A stretch of 64,000 nt of DNA from CBDEUK01 sp965250225 (GTDB taxonomy: Bacteria > Pseudomonadota > Gammaproteobacteria > Eutrophobiales > Eutrophobiaceae), in contig CBDFNQ010000023.1 of the NCBI GenBank assembly GCA_965250225.1, forward strand, positions 29,862 through 93,861, given 5' to 3'. The notes beneath the pieces were generated by a model. The model had not been told where the DNA came from. It ran no database searches and was given only the letters and a program-made list of their open reading frames with translations. Shown piece by piece: positions 25,202 to 34,610 of this stretch. Every line of letters starts with the position of its first letter. Position 1 is the first letter of the stretch. Position numbers and translations under genes: made by a program.

Positions 25202-25534
25202 CTGACCGATAACTATTCAATTCCATCATCGCGTTCAATAGAACATATTCTTCCCCAAAATGTAGTTGCAAATGGATGGATGGGATTATTTGGAGATGGA
25301 GACGAAGCTAATCGACAGTGCCATCGTTTAGGTAATTTAATGATCTTGCCGCCAGAAATAAACTCTAAATGTAGTAATTTACCATTTGCTAGAAAAAAGA
25401 AGATCTATATGGAATGCACACATCTTAGGATGGTTAGAGAAGTTGAACAGCATGATTGTTGGAATCGAGAAACCTTAAATGAACGTGAATTAAAGATACT
25501 TGAATGGGCGGAAAAAAACTGGAAAATCGAGTGA
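25202..25534 (+). pseudogene. C-terminal remnant of a GmrSD-type (DUF262/DUF1524) restriction protein
   Basis: The frame, open from a stop just before 25202, encodes RSIEHILPQN...GW, then HRLGNLMILPPEINSKCSN and a final WAEKNW helix. This is the end of the DUF1524 His-Me finger nuclease domain found in GmrSD-type restriction enzymes: the 'EHILPQ' and 'HRLGNL-LLP--NS--SN--F--K' motifs. The large N-terminal DUF262 domain is absent and no upstream coding is seen. The MITE lies immediately before it. It is most likely a dead fragment. Confidence 0.75.
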
Positions 25535-25690
25535 TATTTATATAGATGAAAAGAGTAGCGATTGAGGGCTAGAATAGATCGTTCACGTGCATCCATTTAC
25601 TTTATTCTTTAGTCTTCTGTTTTTGTAAATCAGGTAATATTTTTTAAGTTTTTCCTAGTGTGTATGAAACATTCACATTAAAATACTTTC

Positions 25691-26329
25691 ATGAATGATC
25701 AACAGCTAAGAGAAGCTATTATTGAGACCGTCTTGAGCTTTCAGGAAAGAAGTCTCAGTGTTGGTACATCGGGCAATGCCAGTGTACGTAATAAAGAGGG
25801 GTTTTTAATCACTCCTACGGGAATTGCCTATAATGATCTGACTGCCGATCAGATCGTTGCTATGACTCTCTCAGGTGATGTGATCAAGGGTGATTGTAAA
25901 CCGTCCAGTGAATGGCATTTCCATCTTGGCATTTATCAGGCACGGCCGGAGGTGAATGCGATTGTTCATGTGCATTCGCCCTATGCGACGGGTTTGGCCT
26001 GTAACCAAAAGTCTATTCCTGCCTTTCATTATATGATTGCCAGAGCCGGTGGTAATTCTATTCAATGTGCAGAGTACGCGACCTTTGGTAGCGAAGCATT
26101 ATCCAGTAATGCGGTTGCAGCGCTTGAAGATCGTATGGCCTGTTTATTAGCCAATCACGGTCAAATTTCTCTGGGTGAAAATTTAATACAGGCTTTATCT
26201 ATGGCTGAGGAGGTTGAGGAATTAGCAAAGCAATATTGTCTGGCCCTGCAATTCGGCGAACCAATTTTGCTTGATGATGTAGAGATGAAAATTAATCTGG
26301 AAAAATTTAAAACTTACGGCAAGCAGTAA
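25691..26329 (+). CDS. Class II aldolase/adducin family protein
   Basis: The 212-residue protein has the class II aldolase pattern: GTSGNASVR (substrate loop), SSEWHFHLGIY with the catalytic Glu, IVHVHSPYATGLA with two zinc His, and LLANHGQISLG with the third His. Length equals L-fuculose-1-phosphate aldolase (about 215). It probably splits a sugar phosphate to a carbonyl pair, but the substrate is uncertain. It is convergent with the first GGDEF-cupin gene, with stops 2 bases apart. Confidence 0.88.
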   Translation: MNDQQLREAIIETVLSFQERSLSVGTSGNASVRNKEGFLITPTGIAYNDLTADQIVAMTLSGDVIKGDCKPSSEWHFHLGIYQARPEVNAIVHVHSPYATGLACNQKSIPAFHYMIARAGGNSIQCAEYATFGSEALSSNAVAALEDRMACLLANHGQISLGENLIQALSMAEEVEELAKQYCLALQFGEPILLDDVEMKINLEKFKTYGKQ

Positions 26330-26331
26330 TA

Positions 26332-27945
26332 TTAGTGTAATGTATCCAGAATGAGTTCCGAATGTTCTGCTTCAAGACAGACGACTGGTTTTCTACCCAC
26401 GACTTCCGCACTTGAAACGTGTCCTTTAGGAATAAACAAACAATCTCCGGGTGTTAATATCGTTGATTCACCTTCCAGCGTTACGCGTAATTTACCCTGT
26501 AGAACAGCATGGATAAGTTCTTGAGTCGCGCGTTTGTCTTTGAGGTATGTGCCCGGTTCATAGTGACATTGTTCAGCGCTATAACCCCAGACGGCGAGTT
26601 TATGTATTAGTGCATCTTCGGTCAGGCTGCCCTCAATTGCTGGATCCCAGTGTTCAAGTCTTAAGTTGTTCAAGCTGCGATAAGAAATGACTTTGTTACC
26701 ACCCTGGAAGCTGGCCTCATAGACAGCACTGGCGGCTCGTTCGGTGAGACTGTTGGAGTTGGTATCATTGCCCGGTATCATCGAAGCACAGCCCACACTG
26801 ACACTCAGTGTTGAGTGTATACTATGTCCATCGTGTGGGATCTGCAGGTTGGTAACACTCTCGTTTATCAGAAAAGCGTGTTTGCTTGCACCTCTGGTAT
26901 CTGCCTCAGGTAATAGGATCACAAATTGATCTTCACTGATGCGTGCACAGACATCACCTGGTCGCTTCGCTGTTTGTTGAAAAATTCTGCTGATTTCTTT
27001 TAAGTGTGCCACACGTGTCCCATTCGCTATTGTTTTTTTATAGTCTTGATAATCATCAATGGTGATATGTAAGGCTGAGATTGGTAATTCGAGCCTTCTC
27101 ATTCGATCCCATTCCCGTTTAAGAATATTTTTATAATTCGCTGCCCGGATTAATCCTGTTTCATTATCATATGGGTTAACATCTGCCAGAGTACTGGCTA
27201 ATGTCTCTGCTTTGTTTTGTACAGAATTCAATTCAACGTTAGCGGAATTTAATTCTTCTTCTAATTCATGTTGTTTCACATCATTGGTTTTTACAGCAAC
27301 TCTGTATTGTTCGATTTCACGTTTTGCATTTGCGTATAGTGTGTATAGATGATCGCGTTCATTTCTCTCGACGCTGGTTCTTTGTACCAGTCTGTGGATA
27401 CGAAATGAAACAAATAATAAACTGGTTGTTAACAACAGACAGCAGGCAACTACCAATAGACTTTCTTCCGGGTATTGTATAACTGAAAAACCAAGTGTCG
27501 GTACAACAATCGCAATCAGAAAAGTGATGGTGAATTTTGGATTTCCATAGAAATTACCCACACAACTTATTGCTCGAATAGCACAAAAAACAATCGCCAT
27601 AATCGTGCTACTGCTATCGATACCATACTGCATCAGGTTACTGGTCATCAGATAGGACCAACCGAGTCCATTGAGGAACATCCCAATGACTAATAGGCTG
27701 TGGGCAAACCAATGAATGCCGTTGTCTTTTTTGAAAGTGATACAAATCGTAGCGGTGAGATAACGTAGAGCGTAAAGCAGAAACATCCCGGCACACCAAT
27801 ACCACACCAGCGGGTCGGAATAATAATAACCAAATATCAGGCAATAGATACTGACCAGGATGAAACCAGAAAATACCTCAAGGATATTCTGGTGCAATAA
27901 GGCCGCCATGGGCGCTTCGGTAGAGAGTTCAGGATTTGGGCTCAT
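26332..27945 (-). CDS. Membrane protein with degenerate GGDEF domain and C-terminal cupin (copy A)
   Basis: The 537-residue protein has about six membrane segments (residues 20-185), a coiled coil (195-255), a GGDEF-like domain (about 258-425) and a cupin beta barrel (about 465-525). The GGDEF signature is replaced by SEDQF (337-341), and the metal segment reads IDDYQDYKK. Diguanylate cyclase activity is therefore doubtful. The cupin has TILTPGDCLFIPKG but lacks the HxH metal ligands. A spacer with LEHWD and a GY motif joins the two domains. A paralog follows upstream 96 bases away. I infer a membrane sensor or scaffold rather than an enzyme. Confidence 0.85.
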   Translation of the reverse strand: MSPNPELSTEAPMAALLHQNILEVFSGFILVSIYCLIFGYYYSDPLVWYWCAGMFLLYALRYLTATICITFKKDNGIHWFAHSLLVIGMFLNGLGWSYLMTSNLMQYGIDSSSTIMAIVFCAIRAISCVGNFYGNPKFTITFLIAIVVPTLGFSVIQYPEESLLVVACCLLLTTSLLFVSFRIHRLVQRTSVERNERDHLYTLYANAKREIEQYRVAVKTNDVKQHELEEELNSANVELNSVQNKAETLASTLADVNPYDNETGLIRAANYKNILKREWDRMRRLELPISALHITIDDYQDYKKTIANGTRVAHLKEISRIFQQTAKRPGDVCARISEDQFVILLPEADTRGASKHAFLINESVTNLQIPHDGHSIHSTLSVSVGCASMIPGNDTNSNSLTERAASAVYEASFQGGNKVISYRSLNNLRLEHWDPAIEGSLTEDALIHKLAVWGYSAEQCHYEPGTYLKDKRATQELIHAVLQGKLRVTLEGESTILTPGDCLFIPKGHVSSAEVVGRKPVVCLEAEHSELILDTLH

Positions 27946-28041
27946 GCATTTTAATATCGTTAAAATGCAGGCAAACTTTAGTAGATTCTTCTATTTCTAC
28001 TCGTATTTTGAGTAATTCAGGCTGATTTCTGGATGAAAAGG

Positions 28042-29589
28042 CTAATGATTACCCTCATAGCAGATGACCGGTTCAGTTCCGATCACTTCGCTGAGAATAT
28101 TTAACGATTTAGGGATGACCAGACAATCTCCTGGACGTAGCTTGACTGCATCACCATCAATCGTCAGCAGAAAGGTACCTGCCAGAATACCTGTTGCAAA
28201 ATCTGTGTGGGTTCGACGATCTTTGATTTGTCCACCAGGCAGATAGGTCTTTGTTTCAGTGTCATATCCCAGCGTAGTCAGTTTATGTTTTAACTTGTCT
28301 GCTGAGACGGCCCCAAGTTTACCAACATCCCAATGTTCAAGTTTTATTTCCGGATGACTGACATAATGTACTACCCGGTTTCCTCCCTGAAATTTTGCTT
28401 CATATAGTGCAGAATCCGCACGTTTTAAAAACTCACCCTCAGTGAGCAATTCATTCGGAATAACTGTTGCGATACCAAGACTGACGGTTAGGATTGGATT
28501 TGGGGAATTTTTAACGTGCGGTATTTGTAAATCTTCAACCTGTTTACAGATGGAATTAGCCAGTTCAATACTGTCTTCAAGATCGGTTTCAGGTAACAGT
28601 AACGCAAGCTGCTGATTCTTTAATTTTGCAAATACATCGCCAGGGCGACGACAGGTGCTTTTAATAATTTTCACTATACGTTTAAGGGTCATGAGACAGG
28701 TCTTTTTGTCGCGCATTTCCTCGTATTTATCGTAGTCATCCAGTAGTAAATAAATAAGTGTGATCGGCAGATTTAGTCGAGCCATTCTGGCCCATTCTCG
28801 TTGCAGAATATTTTTATGTTTGACTTCGGTTAATAGCCCTGATTCCAGATCAAACGGATTGATCTGGTTCAGTGTAATAGACAAGGCGTCAGCCTTATTT
28901 TGGCTGCTTTCCAGATCCAGATTAGCCATCTTCAAGGCAGCTTGTAATTCCTGGATTTTAGCTTCGGCGACGGAATGTTTTCTCTGGAGTTGCTCATTGT
29001 TTTGTTTGAGGGCGGCTTCATTTGTCGTGTCTGGTATTTTGATATTGCTGGTACTTGCTATTTTTGAAAAGCGAATACTGGCTACTACCAGACAGACCGT
29101 CCAGAGAAGAATGCAGCTGATCGTCAACAGATCCGGATCGGTTTCCCTGAGAACACTGTTCAGAATTGGGGCAAATAAGGACGCGGTTACAAATGTCAGT
29201 ACCAAATCCAATTTGCCAAGATATAGCATGAAAACAATAAATGATAAAAATCCGGCAGCAACTAGCGCATATGAATTGAATGTTCCGCTGCCAGTATGAA
29301 AAGGCTCATTGATGATCAGGCTTGCCCAGGCGAGTCCACAGATCAACAGACCGACATTTAGTAAAAAACGGATGCTTTTAGAGCTCTTTGTATTTGGCTT
29401 CCGCTTGCTCAGGTAATCGCATAGACCATAACGTACTGCATAAATTGTTGTTACCAATAAAAGCCATGTCTGCACCTGGCTTTTTTCCATTTGAAACCAG
29501 ATCAGCGCTGCAGTCAGGATACTGACCGTAATGCCTATGCCAATCTCTGCTTTTGTTTGCTTGATAATAGTTTGTGGAAGATTACTCAA
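28042..29589 (-). CDS. Membrane protein with degenerate GGDEF domain and C-terminal cupin (copy B)
   Basis: The 515-residue paralog of copy A shares every part: membrane segments (15-175), coiled coil (190-240), GGDEF-like domain (about 243-410) and cupin (about 450-512). Its GGDEF site is more degraded, KNQQL at 324-328, while CRRPGDVF before it is shared with copy A (KRPGDVC). The linker again has LEHWD and LGY, and the cupin has LRPGDCLVIPK. Metal ligands are missing. The membrane parts differ more than the C-terminal halves, as expected after an old duplication. It is probably co-transcribed with copy A. Confidence 0.85.
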   Translation of the reverse strand: MSNLPQTIIKQTKAEIGIGITVSILTAALIWFQMEKSQVQTWLLLVTTIYAVRYGLCDYLSKRKPNTKSSKSIRFLLNVGLLICGLAWASLIINEPFHTGSGTFNSYALVAAGFLSFIVFMLYLGKLDLVLTFVTASLFAPILNSVLRETDPDLLTISCILLWTVCLVVASIRFSKIASTSNIKIPDTTNEAALKQNNEQLQRKHSVAEAKIQELQAALKMANLDLESSQNKADALSITLNQINPFDLESGLLTEVKHKNILQREWARMARLNLPITLIYLLLDDYDKYEEMRDKKTCLMTLKRIVKIIKSTCRRPGDVFAKLKNQQLALLLPETDLEDSIELANSICKQVEDLQIPHVKNSPNPILTVSLGIATVIPNELLTEGEFLKRADSALYEAKFQGGNRVVHYVSHPEIKLEHWDVGKLGAVSADKLKHKLTTLGYDTETKTYLPGGQIKDRRTHTDFATGILAGTFLLTIDGDAVKLRPGDCLVIPKSLNILSEVIGTEPVICYEGNH

Positions 29590-29723
29590 AGTGGATTACC
29601 TGATTACAGTTCTTATATAATTCTATACTCCAACATTAGCTTTATAGCAACTAAAAAATACATTAATTATAATAGTTTGCAGCTAATTTTGAAACTTAAT
29701 CCGAGAAGTTTAGTTTTGATTTT

Positions 29724-30590
29724 TTACTGCTCAAAGTGATAAGCAAGCAATTTGTCGTTCATCATCATGGGTAATAAAACCATTGACTTAGATGCGATCC
29801 ACTCGTGATCGGCCATGCCCTGTTCAAGTTGTAAGAGTAATTTTGCATTACTCGATTGATCGACCTGAAATAATTTACCCACCATCCAGTCGGTAACGAG
29901 ATAGTTGTCCTGGATAGCTTCAACGCCATCCAGGTTGCCGATTGGGCTTCCATCGCCAATGCTGGTGATTGTCTTATCATGATAGGAAACGGCCTTCATA
30001 TGTCCCGCTACATCAGTCGCAAAACCTTCGGTCATCACTCCCCATGTGGCCACAATCAAACGATCAGATTCAGCCAGTAAGCCATTCGGTGAATTTAATT
30101 GCGCATCTTCGAGCCATTTGGTGAGTACTCCTTCGTGCAGACAGTAGATCGTATTCGTCAACATATCGGAAACATATACTTTGCCTTCCATGGTGGTTGT
30201 GACATCGTTAAGAAATTTGGCATCTTCGGCAACATAGCGCTGGCTGATAGAACCTGATTCAATATCGATTTCTATTAGACTATCGATATCCGTTACATAG
30301 AGCTTGCCAGAATGAAGTGCCAGGCCTTTGGGTGCGTTCATGTCTTCTACCCATTTTAGTTCTAACATTTCACCATCAGGGGATACTCTGGAAATAAAAC
30401 CGTTATTATCTTTTTCCAGTGCGGAACCGTTTATGTTGGAAACATACAACACATTATTTGTTTCGTCGTAAAGAACAGATTCAGGCGTTGAAAAACCGTC
30501 TAGTTCCCAGACTTTATTGATGCCTGTTTCAGCAGTGCAGGCCTGTATCAGAGACAGTAGAACGATAGTTATGAGTGGATTTCTAAGCAT
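29724..30590 (-). CDS. Lipoprotein with SMP-30/NHL-like beta-propeller
   Basis: The 288-residue protein starts with a lipoprotein signal ending LIQAC. The body consists of propeller-like repeats, for example ESVLYDETNNVLYVSNINGS, APKGLALHSGKLYVTDID and SPNGLLAESDRLIVATWG, as in SMP-30/gluconolactonase and NHL proteins. A hydrolase role would need metal-binding Glu/Asn/Asp residues that I cannot assign. It may bind a ligand at the envelope. It stands between the GGDEF pair and trpC. Confidence 0.78.
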   Translation of the reverse strand: MLRNPLITIVLLSLIQACTAETGINKVWELDGFSTPESVLYDETNNVLYVSNINGSALEKDNNGFISRVSPDGEMLELKWVEDMNAPKGLALHSGKLYVTDIDSLIEIDIESGSISQRYVAEDAKFLNDVTTTMEGKVYVSDMLTNTIYCLHEGVLTKWLEDAQLNSPNGLLAESDRLIVATWGVMTEGFATDVAGHMKAVSYHDKTITSIGDGSPIGNLDGVEAIQDNYLVTDWMVGKLFQVDQSSNAKLLLQLEQGMADHEWIASKSMVLLPMMMNDKLLAYHFEQ

Positions 30591-30660
30591 GGTTATATAT
30601 CCTTAAAGTTAAACACAGTAGTTATTTTCGAAAATAGAAAATACTAAATATTAGAGTTGT

Positions 30661-31462
30661 TTACAGTTCAAACAGCTCTTTTAGTTTCTCCCCGGGGTCG
30701 GGTGCGGCCATGAAGGCTTCACCAACTAAAAAACACATTCACATCGTTCTTACGCATCAATTGCACATCATCCTGAGTGTGTATGCCACTTTCAGTGACT
30801 ACCGTACGGTCATGAAAAACATCGGTTAATAATCCAAGTGTTGTATCAAGCGACGTTTCAAATGTGCTTAGGTTTCGGTTATTAATGCCAATCATGGGTG
30901 TGCGCAGCATGAGCCCACGTTCCAGTTCTTCACGGTTATGAACCTCCACCAGGATATCCAGACCGATTTCATTGGCAGCACCAACCAGATCCTGCATTTG
31001 CATATCACTCAATGCTGCAACGATGATCAGAATACAATCTGCACCAATGACCCTGGATTCATAGATTTGATAGGGATCGATCATAAAATCTTTGCGTAAC
31101 ACAGGTAGTTCACAGGCTGCTCTTGCCTGTTGTAAATAATCATCACTACCCTGAAAAAATTTACTGTCTGTTAACACCGATAAACAACTGGCGCCAGCAT
31201 CTGCGTAGGATCTGGCTATTTCGTCTGCTTTAAAATCGTGCCGAATAACGCCTTTGCTCGGAGATGCTTTTTTGATCTCGGCAATAATGGCTGCCTGGCC
31301 AGCAGCGATGGTTCGGGAGATGTTGTTAAAAAAACCGCGTTGTGGTGCCAGGTCATTGGCTTCTGCCTGTAGTTCAAGCAATGATCGTTTGCGTCGCCGA
31401 TAATCAAGTTCTTCAGCTTTTACATCGAGAATTTTTTTTAGGATATCGGGTGTGTCTTGCAT
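30661..31462 (-). pseudogene. trpC: Indole-3-glycerol-phosphate synthase with 3' frameshift
   Basis: From ATG 31462 (MQDTPDILKKILDVKAEEL) the product shows AIIAEIKKASPSKG, LSVLTDSKFFQGS, VLRKDFMIDPYQIYE, LVEVHNREELERG and INNRNLSTF, all TrpC motifs. The frame then ends early after NDVNVFFSW. Skipping one base of a six-A run at 30728-30733 restores FLVGEAFM and a normal end (EKLKELFEL) at 30661. The lost tail carries the phosphate-binding GE-F segment. A one-base indel or sequencing error is likely. The enzyme closes the indole ring in tryptophan synthesis. The track frame also runs upstream into trpD and is not the true start. Confidence 0.9.
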
Positions 31463-31475
31463 AAATAATTTTCTA

Positions 31476-32492
31476 TTAAAATATTTTGCTGATATCGGCA
31501 AGCGCAGTAAATTTTTCTTTGGCGCCACCGTTGGCAATGACTTCTTTTGCCTTGTCAATTCCTGCTGTTAGATTATGGCAAATGCCAGCAGTGTAAATAG
31601 CCGCCCCCGCATTCAGACAGACAATATCCAGTGCTGGGCCTGCTGTATTTTCAAGAACGGTATGGAAGGTCTTTAAGCTGTCATCAATACCATTTACAGC
31701 AATTTCAGCAATATCAATACAAGCGAAACCAAATTGTTCGGGTGTGATTTCATAACGCAGTATTGTGTCGTCTTTTAATTCTGCGACCTGGGTAGCTGCA
31801 GAGAGGCTGATTTCGTCCAGACCGTCGTCCGAGTGGACGATCATGACGTGTTGACTGCCTAGCTGCTTCAGTACACTGGCGATGGGTTCTAACCATTGTT
31901 CGGCAAAGATCCCCATTAATTGGTTGGGTGCTGAGGCGGGGTTGGTAAGCGGACCCAGTAGGTTAAACAGAGTCCGGGTGCCCAGTTCTTTTCTTGCTCC
32001 GATAGCATGTTTCATAGCACTGTGATGCATGGGTGCGAACATAAAACCGATGCCGATTGTATCGATACATTGTCGTATCTGATCTGGATTCATATCCAGT
32101 TTGATACCAGCGGCTTCCAGTACATCGGCACTACCGGATTTGCTGGATACTGAGCGGTTACCATGCTTGGCCACTTTTGCGCCGGCCGCCGCAACGACGA
32201 ATGCAGAGGTGGTTGATATGTTAAAGGTATTCGCACCATCACCACCCGTTCCACAAGTGTCGATCAGATTATTGGTATCAACATCGACTTTGCTGGAGAG
32301 TTCACGCATGACATTTGCTGCCGAGGAAATCTCATCGACGGTTTCTCCCTTCATGCGCAGTGCGATCAAAAAGCCAGCAATCTGGGCATCGGTACATTGA
32401 CCCGTCATGATAGCTCGCATAACATCGGTCATATCATCTGATGTCAGATCTTCATTTGCGAGTAACGCATTGAGTGCCTGTTGAATGTCCAT
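31476..32492 (-). CDS. trpD: Anthranilate phosphoribosyltransferase
   Basis: The 338-residue protein has the PRPP-binding loop DTCGTGGDGANTFNIST, KHGNRSVSSKSGSADVLEA and the PLTNPA segment, all standard for TrpD. It transfers phosphoribose to anthranilate. It lies between trpG and trpC on the minus strand, with trpC starting 13 bases later. Confidence 0.97.
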   Translation of the reverse strand: MDIQQALNALLANEDLTSDDMTDVMRAIMTGQCTDAQIAGFLIALRMKGETVDEISSAANVMRELSSKVDVDTNNLIDTCGTGGDGANTFNISTTSAFVVAAAGAKVAKHGNRSVSSKSGSADVLEAAGIKLDMNPDQIRQCIDTIGIGFMFAPMHHSAMKHAIGARKELGTRTLFNLLGPLTNPASAPNQLMGIFAEQWLEPIASVLKQLGSQHVMIVHSDDGLDEISLSAATQVAELKDDTILRYEITPEQFGFACIDIAEIAVNGIDDSLKTFHTVLENTAGPALDIVCLNAGAAIYTAGICHNLTAGIDKAKEVIANGGAKEKFTALADISKIF

Positions 32493-32514
32493 TGATAAAT
32501 ATTGTGGTGAGTAG

Positions 32515-33099
32515 TTATATTTCCTGGATCAGGAAATTGTTCAGTAAGTCATAACCATATGAGGTCAGGATTGATTCAGGATGAAATTGTACGCCGGATA
32601 TAGGGTACTCTTTATGACGGATACCCATGATTTCATCCACTTTACCATCAGCTGTCTTGGTCCAGGCAGTGATTTCGAGGCAATCCGGCAGGCTTTCTTT
32701 TTCAATCACCAATGAATGATAACGTGTAGCCGTGAACGGGTTTGGAAATCCAATGAACACATTCTCGCTTTCATGATAAATATCCGATGTTTTGCCATGC
32801 ATGATCTGCTGTGCATGAATGATTTTGCCACCAAATACCTGTCCGATGCTCTGGTGCCCGAGACAGACGCCAAGGATGGGGAGCTTGTCTTTGAAATGGG
32901 AGATGACTTCCATGGAGACACCTGCTTCATTGGGTGTGCAAGGTCCAGGTGAAATGACAATCTGATTTGGGGCAAGTGATTCGATCCCGGCAATATCGAT
33001 CTGGTCATTGCGGATGACTTCTACGTCTTGTCCTAATTCACCAAAATATTGCACCAGGTTATAGGTGAAGGAATCGTAATTGTCGATCATCAATAGCAT
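32515..33099 (-). CDS. trpG: Anthranilate synthase glutamine amidotransferase subunit
   Basis: The 194-residue class I amidotransferase has the nucleophile region ILGVCLGHQSIGQVFGG (Cys in GVCLGHQ) and the His-Glu pair in VQFHPESILT. It supplies ammonia to TrpE. In many bacteria the same protein also serves PabB (PabA role). It begins 14 bases after trpE, the expected pairing. Confidence 0.96.
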   Translation of the reverse strand: MLLMIDNYDSFTYNLVQYFGELGQDVEVIRNDQIDIAGIESLAPNQIVISPGPCTPNEAGVSMEVISHFKDKLPILGVCLGHQSIGQVFGGKIIHAQQIMHGKTSDIYHESENVFIGFPNPFTATRYHSLVIEKESLPDCLEITAWTKTADGKVDEIMGIRHKEYPISGVQFHPESILTSYGYDLLNNFLIQEI

Positions 33100-33113
33100 G
33101 ATTATCTGTCGCT

Positions 33114-34598
33114 CTATTTGGGTTTTCTGTGTAAGCCGCGTTCAGCCATACTGACGGAACGAAAGATGGCTCTGGCTTTGTTCATAGTTTCTTCCCATTC
33201 TTTTGCAGGAACGGAATCGGCAACGATTCCAGCGCCCGCTTGAATTGTGAGTATTTTATCCTTGATAACAGCAGTGCGGATAGCGATAGCGGTGTCCATA
33301 TTCCCGCTCCAGGACAGATAACCAACTGCCCCCGCATAGACACCGCGTTTCACTGGTTCGAGTTCGTCAATGATCTCCATCGCGCGGATCTTGGGTGCTC
33401 CTGAAACGGTACCTGCCGGGAAGGTCGCACGCAAGACATCGATTGCACTCATATCATCATCGATTTCACCAACCACATTAGAAACAATATGCATGACATG
33501 GGAGTAGCGTTCTACGATCATGTTTTCAGTCAACTCAACTGAACCGATTTTCGCAACTCGGCCAATATCATTGCGACCGAGATCGATTAACATCAGATGT
33601 TCGGCAAGTTCCTTTGGGTCCTGCATCAGTTCAAATTCCAGTGCGAGATCTTCCTCTTCGGTTGCCCCCCTTGGGCGAGTACCAGCAATAGGTCTTACCG
33701 TAACTTTCCCGTCTTCTTTTCTGACCAGTATTTCTGGCGACGAACCGACGATATGAAAATCACTCATGTTCATGAAGTACATATACGGTGAAGGATTCAT
33801 GCAGCGTAAAGCACGGTAAAGATTGATCGGTGGTGCCTCGAATGGGATCGACAAACGCTGGGATAACACGACTTGCATGGCATCACCTTCAACGATGTAA
33901 CGTTTAATATCTTCGACAGCGCTTTCAAATTCATCGCGACTGAAATCGGAGATAAAATCCGTTTCTGAAACCTGTTTCGGTGTGTGATGGATTGGTGGCA
34001 GTGAAGTGGTTTGTAATTTTTCCTGTATTTGATCAATTTGTTGCAGTCCTAACGCATAGGCATTGTCGATGTCAGGATTTGCATGGACGATGATATAAAG
34101 TTTGCCGCTTAGGTTATCAAACACAACGACTGTTTCTGAAACCATGAGTAAGATATCCGGGCAGCCAAGTGGGTCAGGTTTATTGTTAATTTTTAAGCGT
34201 TTTTCCATATAACTGATGGTGTCATAGCCGAAATATCCTACCAGACCACCAGTAAATCTTGGGATGCCCTGAACCTCAGGTACTTTGAAATCTTGCTGTA
34301 ATAATTCTATTTCTTTTAAGGGATCATCAGACTGAAGCTGTTCAACCGTAACGCCATCTTGTTCGATGCTAATGTAATTTCCACGAACCTTAAAGACCAT
34401 CGAGGCTGGTAGGCCAATGATTGAATAACGCCCCCATTTTTCGCCGCCCTGTACCGATTCGAATAAATACGAATAGGGGCCATTAGCAAGTTTAAGATAA
34501 GCACTGAGCGGTGTTTCCAGATCAGCCAGAACCTCGCGCATTAAAGGAATACGGTTGTATCCAGCTTCGGCGAGGATTTGAAACTCTTCTGGGTTCAT
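33114..34598 (-). CDS. trpE: Anthranilate synthase component I
   Basis: The 494-residue protein shows the tryptophan-binding motif LFESVQGGEKWGRYS near the N-terminus, the chorismate-binding region VRPIAGTRPRGATEEED, and SGAPKIRAMEIIDELEP with metal Glu residues further on. It converts chorismate to anthranilate and is feedback-inhibited by Trp through the ES motif. It follows gph by 12 bases. Confidence 0.97.
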   Translation of the reverse strand: MNPEEFQILAEAGYNRIPLMREVLADLETPLSAYLKLANGPYSYLFESVQGGEKWGRYSIIGLPASMVFKVRGNYISIEQDGVTVEQLQSDDPLKEIELLQQDFKVPEVQGIPRFTGGLVGYFGYDTISYMEKRLKINNKPDPLGCPDILLMVSETVVVFDNLSGKLYIIVHANPDIDNAYALGLQQIDQIQEKLQTTSLPPIHHTPKQVSETDFISDFSRDEFESAVEDIKRYIVEGDAMQVVLSQRLSIPFEAPPINLYRALRCMNPSPYMYFMNMSDFHIVGSSPEILVRKEDGKVTVRPIAGTRPRGATEEEDLALEFELMQDPKELAEHLMLIDLGRNDIGRVAKIGSVELTENMIVERYSHVMHIVSNVVGEIDDDMSAIDVLRATFPAGTVSGAPKIRAMEIIDELEPVKRGVYAGAVGYLSWSGNMDTAIAIRTAVIKDKILTIQAGAGIVADSVPAKEWEETMNKARAIFRSVSMAERGLHRKPK

Positions 34599-34610
34599 GA
34601 TCAGTCTTAA

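Noticed and set aside
30719..31558. Upstream extension of trpC to 31558
   Set aside because: The first 32 residues overlap trpD's end and differ from TrpC. The ATG at 31462 gives the family N-terminus.
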